21,440 nucleotides of DNA, taken from Roseivirga sp. UBA6061 (GTDB lineage: Bacteria; Bacteroidota; Bacteroidia; Cytophagales; Cyclobacteriaceae). This document shows positions 1 to 5,913 of the stretch, one piece after another (the first letter of the stretch is position 1; every line of letters begins with the position of its first letter). The stretch spans positions 1-21,440 of the forward strand of contig DIYF01000075.1 of assembly GCA_002427745.1 (NCBI GenBank), given 5' to 3'. The notes below the pieces were generated by a model. It was not told the DNA's origin. It was given only the letters and a program-made list of their open reading frames with translations, and did not search any database. The position numbers and the translations under genes are program-made.

Positions 1-551
1 ACATTATAACCATTGTATCGCTTAGGCACCGTCAATACACTGTAAGTCGGCAGACTTGGTTCTACCTGCGTTGTATCCGGGATGGCCTGCCCCAGACTGT
101 CAATCAGCATAGGCACATCCAGTTGTACTGTATCCTGATCGCTGCTGTGTACCAGCTCGGGTTTGATAACATCAAGTTTCCAATAGGGACGCTTCTTCAG
201 GATACGGTCAAGCAGATAAGGGTTTTCCAGCACGGGCCTCTCCGGCCTGGACCAGATACGGGCCAGGAAGAACTTCTTCTTTGTACTGGGGTAAGTAAAG
301 CCCTCCTTTCGCTGTACTGGTCTTTTGCCTCGCTGGGCATAAAAGGTTTTGTTGAATACCGTATCGCTGGCATTGGCCTGATATCCCTTGGGCACCGTAT
401 CCCCGGCATTTACTTCAAAAGGAGAGAAATAGTTTTTTCTGTAATCTTCATCCAGGATAAAGGAGCTCTGATAAGCAGGACATATCATCCGCTCTGTGCA
501 GGCACTGACCAGCAATGCTGCAAGTAAGCATATGAAGATTTGTTTGTTCAT
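1..551 (-). CDS. Lipoprotein of unknown function, cut by left edge
   Basis: An open frame starts at ATG 551-549 and stays open to base 1, giving 183 visible codons with no stop, so the C-terminus lies outside the window. The N-terminus is a lipoprotein signal: residues 1-17 MNKQIFICLLAALLVSA, with lipobox LVSAC and C18 as the lipidated cysteine. A second cysteine follows in CPAYQ (24-28). The remainder is hydrophilic, with many Pro, Asp and Lys residues and no repeat or membrane segment. Upstream there is a purine-rich AGGGAG about 6 nt before the ATG, which supports this start. It is divergent from crtY across a 181-bp gap. I do not recognise a named family with certainty; a Bacteroidota-specific envelope lipoprotein is the likely class. 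The existence of the gene is well supported, the function is not. Confidence 0.8.
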   Translation of the reverse strand, partial: MNKQIFICLLAALLVSACTERMICPAYQSSFILDEDYRKNYFSPFEVNAGDTVPKGYQANASDTVFNKTFYAQRGKRPVQRKEGFTYPSTKKKFFLARIWSRPERPVLENPYLLDRILKKRPYWKLDVIKPELVHSSDQDTVQLDVPMLIDSLGQAIPDTTQVEPSLPTYSVLTVPKRYNGYN

Positions 552-732
552 CAGCTACTCCCTTTCAGGGGTTCAGTTTCTATCCGGTTCGCATCAAAAA
601 ACGCCTTCCTAACCGTCTACGATCTGTCATCAAAAAATCACTGGCAAAAATAGACATCCTGTTTTAATCACCATTTTTATTTATGGACAAAGGGATGACA
701 ACATAATCGCTTTGTGTTAGTTTGTGAAGTAA

Positions 733-1875
733 ATGACGCAGTTCGATTATATAATTTCCGGAGGCGGATGCGCAGGGCTTACCCTTGCGTTTTTGTTGAT
801 GGGCGATAAAAATACAAAAAAATCCACACTCATCATTGAAAAGGCCCCTAAAGACCAGAATGACCGCACCTGGTGCTTTTGGGAAAAGGGCGATAATCTG
901 CTGGAAGAACTCGTGTACAAAAGCTGGGACAAGGCCTGTTTTCGGGCCGATGACTATAATGAAATTTTCGGGATTTCCCCCTATCGATACAAGATGATCC
1001 GTGGACTGGACTTTTATCAGTTTATGAGAACTGAACTATCGCAGCATGCTGAAATTACCTGGCTACAGGCTGAGGTAAAGGCAGTACATGATGACGGAAA
1101 AGTAGATACCTCAAAAGGTAGCTATCAGGCAAAGTTGGTTTTTGACAGTACCAAAGCATTGAAGTCTTTTGATAACCTGAAGAGCGCTACTACCCTGCTG
1201 CAGCATTTCAAGGGCTATTTCATTAAAACCGCCCAGCCGGCCTATAATCCGGATGTTTTCAGCTATATGGACTTTCGCACACCACAGCTGGGAGATTTTC
1301 GCTTCGGCTATGTACTTCCTTTCTCAGCAACTGAGGCCCTGGTAGAATACACCATCTTCAACCAGCAACTGCTCACCGATGAGGCTTACAAAACCGGTCT
1401 GGAAACCTACCTGCACGAAGTGCTTGAGGTGACCGACTATGAAATCACCGAAGAAGAGTATGGCATCATCCCTATGACAGACTACGACTTCCCTTTCAGG
1501 GTAAGTGAACATGTTTTCAGAATTGGTATCAGTGGTGGCTTTGCCAAACCATCTACCGGCTATACTTTTTTGCGGGGACAAAAAATACTGACACAGGTGG
1601 TAAAAAACCTGAGTGCCGGGGTACCGGTTGATCAGCATCTGCCCTTTCAGAAATCCCGCTTTAAAAGGTATGACAGTACCCTGCTCAAGGTACTCTCGAA
1701 GGCCGACAACAAGGGGAAAGCGTCTTTTGCCGCCATGTTCCGGAAGAACGGCATGCAGCGAATGTTCAGCTTTCTGGATGAAGAAACCAACATAAAAGAA
1801 GAACTGGCTGTGATGAGTTCTACGCCCATATTCACCTTTGGAAAGGCCTTTTTTCAGCGTGCCGCCAAAAGCTGA
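733..1875 (+). CDS. crtY: Lycopene beta-cyclase (FAD-dependent CrtY type)
   Basis: Cyclises the ends of lycopene to the beta-ionone rings of beta-carotene, the branch point to the beta-carotene and zeaxanthin-type pigments common in Bacteroidota. The 380-residue length fits the CrtY/CrtL family. Seen directly: an N-terminal dinucleotide-binding strand-turn-helix, IISGGGCAGLTLAF (7-20); an acidic residue ending the next strand (LIIEKAP); the family motif DRTWCFW (44-50); and a conserved late segment, IGISGGFAKPSTGYTFLR (264-281). No signal peptide is present; the family is membrane-associated. No other crt genes (crtB, crtI, crtZ) lie in the window, so this cyclase is separated from the rest of the pathway here. 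The gene is followed 67 bp later by cls on the same strand. No clear promoter or Shine-Dalgarno sequence is visible before the ATG. Confidence 0.92.
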   Translation: MTQFDYIISGGGCAGLTLAFLLMGDKNTKKSTLIIEKAPKDQNDRTWCFWEKGDNLLEELVYKSWDKACFRADDYNEIFGISPYRYKMIRGLDFYQFMRTELSQHAEITWLQAEVKAVHDDGKVDTSKGSYQAKLVFDSTKALKSFDNLKSATTLLQHFKGYFIKTAQPAYNPDVFSYMDFRTPQLGDFRFGYVLPFSATEALVEYTIFNQQLLTDEAYKTGLETYLHEVLEVTDYEITEEEYGIIPMTDYDFPFRVSEHVFRIGISGGFAKPSTGYTFLRGQKILTQVVKNLSAGVPVDQHLPFQKSRFKRYDSTLLKVLSKADNKGKASFAAMFRKNGMQRMFSFLDEETNIKEELAVMSSTPIFTFGKAFFQRAAKS

Positions 1876-1942
1876 ATACCGAAAACACAAATTCTTAAGA
1901 CTCCCTTATCTGCTCCTGGAGAAAAGGCTATTTTTATAACCG

Positions 1943-3397
1943 ATGTCCGAAATCTGGCAGAACATACCGCCTCTGGCTTTGACGGTTTACTATGTAATAC
2001 TGTTCTTTGTGGTAGTCAGCCTGCTGCTGGAGAACAAAAACCCGCTAAAGACCACCTCTTACCTGTTGTTGGTTCTGCTTCTGCCGGTGATTGGTATCGT
2101 CATTTACTTTTTTTTCGGGCAGAACCTTCGGAAGCGCAGGATTTTTTCTAAAAGGCAACTCATCAATACGGCCTTCGGGCAGCAATATGTAGATGATCAC
2201 CTGAACAGCGAATACAAAACCAGCCTGCCGGACATTCCCAACGTGCAGTATTACAAAAAACTGGTACGCTTTCTCAACAAAGACCTTTCTCCCCTGAGTC
2301 ACTGGAATAAGGTAACCGTGCTGAAAAATGGCGAAGAGAAGTTTGAGAAACTTATGGAGGCGCTGGAGGGCGCTACCCGGCACATCCATATTGAGTACTA
2401 TATTTTCAGCAACGATGAAGTAGGCGGGGCACTTTCCGACCTGCTGATCAGAAAGGCCGGTGAAGGCGTAGAAATCAGGCTCATTCTCGATGCGGTGGGT
2501 AGCTTCTCTCTCAAGCGCAGCTATTACAGAAAAATGCGCGATGCGGGCATTCAGATTTATGAATTCATGCCGGTGCTCTTCCCCTCACTCACCAGTAAGA
2601 TTAATTACCGCGACCACCGGAAAATCGTGGTAATAGACGGCAAAACAGGTTTTACTGGAGGCATTAATATTGATGATCGCTATATCAATAATGGCAAGCA
2701 TTCACTCTTTTGGAGAGATACCCATCTGATGATCGAAGGAGAAGCAGTCAAAACACTTCAACTGCTTTTTATCCTCAACTGGCAATTTGTATGTGGAGAA
2801 AACTGGCTTCCCAGCAAAGAGTATTTTCCTGATGCACCTGAAAAAGAGGGGCACTTTGTGCAGGTAAATGCCAGTGGCCCTGACTGGGAGCTCGCCAGTA
2901 TCATGGATTCCTTTTTTCTGGCCATCAGCGGAGCCAAGGAAACCATCAAAATTGCCACCCCTTACTTCATACCTAACGAGAGTATTCTGAACGCCATTAT
3001 CACGGCAGCCAAAAGTGGTATTGACGTAGAACTGATGGTGCCCTACCGGTCAGATTCCCGGATCGTGCAGGCAGCCTCCCTTTCTTTTATGACGGTATTG
3101 CTCGAGGCCGGTGTGAAAGTTTTCCTTTATCAAAAGGGCTTTCTCCACTCCAAGGTGATGCTGGTGGATGGCAACTTTGCCACCGTGGGTACTGCCAATA
3201 TGGATTACCGCAGCTTTGACCTCAACTACGAGGTCAATACCTATCTGTACAGCGATGACCTGGCCCTTGAGCTGGACCGGCATTTTGAAGAAGATAAAAC
3301 GCATTGTGTTCAGCTTAATCTGGCCCGCTGGCGTGACAGGCCATTGAGACATAAACTGATGACCTCGGCCTGTCGTATTCTGGCGCCTCTACTCTAA
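1943..3397 (+). CDS. cls: Cardiolipin synthase (PLD superfamily)
   Basis: Makes cardiolipin by condensing two phosphatidylglycerol molecules in the inner membrane. The 484 residues match the usual bacterial ClsA length. Two N-terminal membrane segments (about 12-30 and 39-58, ending IVIYFFFGQNLRKRR) are followed by two phospholipase-D domains. Each carries the HxKx4D catalytic motif: HRKIVVID (H225, K227, D232) with the following GGIN segment, and HSKVMLVD (H402, K404, D409) with GTANMDYRSF. Both active-site halves are intact. The ECF-type sigma gene starts 12 nt after the stop, so the two are probably co-transcribed. A TATTTTTA element just before the start is a weak promoter candidate. Which of several possible Cls paralogues this is cannot be decided from the window. 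Confidence 0.95.
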   Translation: MSEIWQNIPPLALTVYYVILFFVVVSLLLENKNPLKTTSYLLLVLLLPVIGIVIYFFFGQNLRKRRIFSKRQLINTAFGQQYVDDHLNSEYKTSLPDIPNVQYYKKLVRFLNKDLSPLSHWNKVTVLKNGEEKFEKLMEALEGATRHIHIEYYIFSNDEVGGALSDLLIRKAGEGVEIRLILDAVGSFSLKRSYYRKMRDAGIQIYEFMPVLFPSLTSKINYRDHRKIVVIDGKTGFTGGINIDDRYINNGKHSLFWRDTHLMIEGEAVKTLQLLFILNWQFVCGENWLPSKEYFPDAPEKEGHFVQVNASGPDWELASIMDSFFLAISGAKETIKIATPYFIPNESILNAIITAAKSGIDVELMVPYRSDSRIVQAASLSFMTVLLEAGVKVFLYQKGFLHSKVMLVDGNFATVGTANMDYRSFDLNYEVNTYLYSDDLALELDRHFEEDKTHCVQLNLARWRDRPLRHKLMTSACRILAPLL

Positions 3398-3409
3398 ACA
3401 TAATCAGAC

Positions 3410-4195
3410 ATGAAAACCAAGCAGGATTATCAAAAGGAGTTCCTCGAATTTCAGCCCCAGCTAAAGTCCTTCCTCTATCGGCTGGTGACCAATGCACAAG
3501 ACACAGAAGACCTTGTACAGGATGTCTATATCAAAACCTTCGATGCTCTTGACAGCTTTCAGAGCAAATCTTCTTTTAAAACCTGGGTATTTACCATTGC
3601 CTCCAACAAGGCCAAAGATCACCTGAGATCACAAAAGCGGTGGCGTGAAGACTATCAGGACAACTGCCGTACCGCTACGTATAACTCAGCCGCCTTGCAG
3701 GAAGAAATGGGCAGGCTCACAGCCACCTCGCCACACGGCCGCTATGTCATCAATGAGCACATAGAATTCTGTTTTACCTGCATGTCAAAAACACTCTTAA
3801 TTGAAGAGCAGGTATGTATTATGCTGAAGGAGATCTACAATTTCAAAATTCGGGAAATCATGGAGATAGCAGACCTGTCAGAAGGCAAGGTCAAGCATGC
3901 CCTGGCCAATGCCCGAAAGCGCTACCACAAAATATTCAATGACCGATGTTCTCTCATTAACAAGCAGGGAGTTTGTCATCAATGTACCGAACTCAACGGC
4001 CTTCTCAACCCTTCCCAGGATGCAGAGCAGGCCACACTGGCCGTAAAGCTGGTAAAGGAACGCGAAAGACAGGATTTTGATAAACTGCTGGATCTGAGAA
4101 TGGCCCTGGTAAAAAGCATCGATCCTTTGGAAGGTGAAGGTTTTGACCTGCACAACTACATGCTGGAGACCCTGCCGGACCACAGCACCAGCTGA
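3410..4195 (+). CDS. ECF-like sigma-70 family factor with Cys-bearing C-terminal extension
   Basis: A 261-residue sigma factor that should direct RNA polymerase to a small set of promoters. Region 2 is at about 12-80 (LYRLVTNAQDTEDLVQDVYI, then SSFKTWVFTIASNKAKDHLR) and region 4 at about 120-175 (EIYNFKIREIMEIADLSEG, then KVKHALANARKRY). At 261 residues it is longer than a minimal ECF factor (about 170-200). The extra C-terminal 85 residues begin with C180, C189 and C192 in a C-x8-C-x2-C arrangement (GVCHQC); C121, C124 (CFTC) and C136 lie at the start of region 4. These cysteines suggest metal binding or redox control, which is an inference. No anti-sigma gene is adjacent. It lies 12 nt after cls, and a small NTF2-like gene follows 90 bp later. 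SnoaL-fused ECF41 factors come to mind, but here the NTF2-like domain is a separate gene. Confidence 0.85.
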   Translation: MKTKQDYQKEFLEFQPQLKSFLYRLVTNAQDTEDLVQDVYIKTFDALDSFQSKSSFKTWVFTIASNKAKDHLRSQKRWREDYQDNCRTATYNSAALQEEMGRLTATSPHGRYVINEHIEFCFTCMSKTLLIEEQVCIMLKEIYNFKIREIMEIADLSEGKVKHALANARKRYHKIFNDRCSLINKQGVCHQCTELNGLLNPSQDAEQATLAVKLVKERERQDFDKLLDLRMALVKSIDPLEGEGFDLHNYMLETLPDHSTS

Positions 4196-4234
4196 GTTGA
4201 AAAAAAACTTCTGATTTTTCGTCCCTTTTCGGGT

Positions 4235-4250
4235 CCTTAACAGTCTAAGG
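4235..4250 (+). promoter_or_regulatory. Short inverted repeat upstream of NTF2-like gene
   Basis: CCTTA-N6-TAAGG lies in the 90-bp gap between the sigma-factor gene and the NTF2-like gene, about 35 bp before the latter's ATG. GTCTAA inside it resembles the -10 element of many ECF promoters, and GTCC occurs twice just upstream. This could be the target promoter of the neighbouring sigma factor or an operator. The arms are only 5 bp, so chance is possible. Confidence 0.25.
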
Positions 4251-4285
4251 TTTAAACGACTTATTAATTCAAAACTTTTTAAAAA

Positions 4286-4657
4286 ATGACAACTCAGGAA
4301 ATCGCAGATCAACTCGTAACATTTTGCCGTCAGGGTCAATACACCGAAGCTCAGGAGCAGCTTTACAGTGACAATGCTGTAAGCATAGAGCCGGAAGGTT
4401 CTCAATGGGGAAAAGCTGAAGGCAGAGAAGCACTTAAAGCCAAAGGGGAACAATGGGCCAGCATGGTGGAAGAGGTACACGGTGCCACCGTGTCTGATCC
4501 GCTGGTAGCGGCTAACTTTTTCAGTGTACGTATGACCAATGATGTGACCTTCAAAGGAATGGGCCGCATGACCATGGAAGAAATTTGTGTGTATGAGGTA
4601 CAGGACGGAAAAATTGTGAAAGAGCAATTCTTCTTTCCTAACCCTCCGGCACAATAG
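4286..4657 (+). CDS. SnoaL/NTF2-like small protein
   Basis: A 123-residue cytoplasmic protein with the pattern of the NTF2-like fold: N-terminal helices (TTQEIADQLVTFCRQGQYTE), the typical LYSDNAVSIEP segment, a helix with KAEGREALKAKG, then strands containing FFSVRMTNDVTFKGMGR and ending VQDGKIVKEQFFF. The fold serves both small enzymes (ketosteroid isomerase, SnoaL) and ligand-binding or dimerisation modules. No catalytic residues can be assigned, so the activity is unknown. It follows a sigma-factor gene and precedes a strong terminator, so it may be a monocistronic target of that sigma factor (inference). The start is supported by the short purine-rich leader TTTTTAAAAA directly before the ATG. 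Confidence 0.8.
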   Translation: MTTQEIADQLVTFCRQGQYTEAQEQLYSDNAVSIEPEGSQWGKAEGREALKAKGEQWASMVEEVHGATVSDPLVAANFFSVRMTNDVTFKGMGRMTMEEICVYEVQDGKIVKEQFFFPNPPAQ

Positions 4658-4676
4658 AGTTTTTGAACAAAGAAAG

Positions 4677-4700
4677 GCCAGCGCTGCTGGCTTTTTTTTT
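4677..4700 (+). terminator. Intrinsic terminator after NTF2-like gene
   Basis: GCCAGC-GCT-GCTGGC forms a perfect 6-bp GC-rich stem with a 3-nt loop followed by nine T residues, 19 nt after the stop codon. It is preceded by an A-rich stretch. This is the clearest terminator in the window and isolates the cls/sigma/NTF2 block from the next gene. Confidence 0.92.
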
Positions 4701-4725
4701 GACATTATCGTAACCTCGTATCTAC
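4698..4725 (+). promoter_or_regulatory. Candidate Bacteroidota promoter for the cyanophycinase-like gene
   Basis: TTTG (4698-4701), a 17-bp spacer and TATCTAC (4719-4725) partly fit the Bacteroidota housekeeping pattern TTTG-N17-23-TAnnTTTG. The -7 half matches only the TA and one T. The ATG follows 15 nt later. The -33 element overlaps the T-run of the upstream terminator. Confidence 0.35.
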
Positions 4726-4740
4726 AAAACGCGGAAACGA

Positions 4741-5811
4741 ATGCGAAGGATCATACTAGGCCTGTCTTTGATATTAGCCCATTTTTCTCAGGGGTGCTCA
4801 GGAAATGATCCGGACTGCTGTGCACTTCCCGAGCCTTATATTTCCTTCTTTACCGGAGATACTGCAGATGTCTCCATTACCCCCACATTTGGTATCACGA
4901 TGATGGGTGGCAGAAGTGAACATGACAATGCCATGCGGTGGTTTCTGCAGCGTGCCAACGGAGGAGATATTCTGGTGCTAAGAGCCAGTGGAAGTGATGG
5001 GTATAACAATTATCTCTTTTCAGAGCTCGGTGTAAACGTCAACTCGGTTGAGACTTTGGTAATCAACAATATCGATGCGGCTCATCATGCCTACGTACTG
5101 CAACAAATCGCCAATGCTGAAGCTATCTGGATAGCAGGAGGTGACCAGAGTCAGTATTACACCATCTGGGGAAACTCCCCTATGAAAAAGGCCCTCAACG
5201 AGCACATCAATATAAAAAGGGGTGTTATTGGCGGGACCAGTGCCGGTATGGCTATTCTGGGAGAATGGGCATATACAGCCACCAATGGCTCTGTTATCTC
5301 AAGTGAAGCTTTAGGCGACCCTTTTGATACAAGAATAACACTGTCAAATGACTTTCTAAAAGTTCCTTTTCTGGAGAACCTGGTAACAGACACACACTAC
5401 CATGAAAGAAATCGTGAAGGAAGGCACAGTGCTTTCATGGCACGAATAGCCAACCAGACACAATCCCGGGTTTATGGTATTGCCTGCGATGAGTATGCTG
5501 CTGTCTGCATTGGTGAAGATGGCCAGGCCCGAGTTTATGGCAATGCGCCCAATGCCCCGGAAGCAGTATACTTTATTCAAAGCAATTGCCATAACAATAC
5601 ACTACCTGAGGTGATTGAAACCGGAGAAGCTCTGACCTGGAACCAGAATAACCAGGCACTCTATGTCTATAAAGTAACAGGCAACACCAGTGGTAATTCT
5701 TATTTCAACCTCAATACCTGGAGTGAAGGTACCGGAGGTGAATGGCTGAACTGGTATGTAGAGCAAGGTAGCTGGAACAGTCTGCAGGGACAGACTCCTT
5801 CCTGCAATTGA
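4741..5811 (+). CDS. Exported cyanophycinase-like serine hydrolase (peptidase S51 family)
   Basis: A 356-residue protein with a hydrophobic N-terminal signal (2-18); C19 in FSQGC could be a poor lipobox, otherwise this is an ordinary exported protein. The S51 core is visible: an early strand-turn with GITMMGG, LVLRASGSDGYN, the IAGGDQSQYY segment (131-140), the nucleophile elbow GGTSAGM with S167, and DTHYHERNREGRHSAFMAR (217-235). The last matches the conserved DxHFxxRxRxGRL region of cyanophycinases. Cyanophycinases cut the beta-Asp-Arg polymer; related S51 peptidases cut Asp-X dipeptides. No cyanophycin synthetase is in the window, so the substrate is open, perhaps environmental polymer or peptides. 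About 60 C-terminal residues, rich in Asn, Trp and Gly, lie beyond the usual core. The gene sits alone between a terminator and the acyl-CoA dehydrogenase. Confidence 0.85.
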   Translation: MRRIILGLSLILAHFSQGCSGNDPDCCALPEPYISFFTGDTADVSITPTFGITMMGGRSEHDNAMRWFLQRANGGDILVLRASGSDGYNNYLFSELGVNVNSVETLVINNIDAAHHAYVLQQIANAEAIWIAGGDQSQYYTIWGNSPMKKALNEHINIKRGVIGGTSAGMAILGEWAYTATNGSVISSEALGDPFDTRITLSNDFLKVPFLENLVTDTHYHERNREGRHSAFMARIANQTQSRVYGIACDEYAAVCIGEDGQARVYGNAPNAPEAVYFIQSNCHNNTLPEVIETGEALTWNQNNQALYVYKVTGNTSGNSYFNLNTWSEGTGGEWLNWYVEQGSWNSLQGQTPSCN

Positions 5812-5837
5812 ATAATAAAAACGGACCTTCCGGGTAT

Positions 5838-5865
5838 CGGGCACACAATTTCAACTCCATGCCCG
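5838..5865. repeat. Inverted repeat, 6-bp arms
   Basis: CGGGCA and TGCCCG flank a 16-nt spacer in the gap before the acyl-CoA dehydrogenase gene. It could be a weak hairpin closing the upstream transcript, but no T-run follows. It neighbours a longer inverted repeat with the same spacer length. Confidence 0.4.
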
Positions 5866-5873
5866 GCCTAATC

Positions 5874-5911
5874 CTTCAGATTTGCTATCTTCCCAAACGT
5901 CAAATCTGAAG
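5874..5911. promoter_or_regulatory. 11-bp perfect inverted repeat directly before acyl-CoA dehydrogenase start
   Basis: CTTCAGATTTG (5874-5884) and CAAATCTGAAG (5901-5911) are exact reverse complements around a 16-nt spacer; the right arm ends 2 nt before the ATG. It could be an operator for a fatty-acid-responsive repressor, or an RNA hairpin covering the ribosome-binding region. A promoter-like TATCTTCC lies in the spacer. The repeat is seen directly; its function is inferred. Confidence 0.5.
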
Positions 5912-5913
5912 CT

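Noticed and set aside
123..527. A 134-codon open frame on the plus strand
   Set aside because: It is antisense to the lipoprotein gene, which has a clear signal peptide and RBS on the minus strand; the plus-strand translation shows no family features.
1324..1890. A 188-codon open frame on the minus strand
   Set aside because: Fully antisense to crtY, whose motifs are intact.
3878..4705. A 275-codon open frame on the minus strand
   Set aside because: It lies antisense to the sigma-factor and NTF2-like genes and runs through the terminator hairpin; its translation has no recognisable domain.
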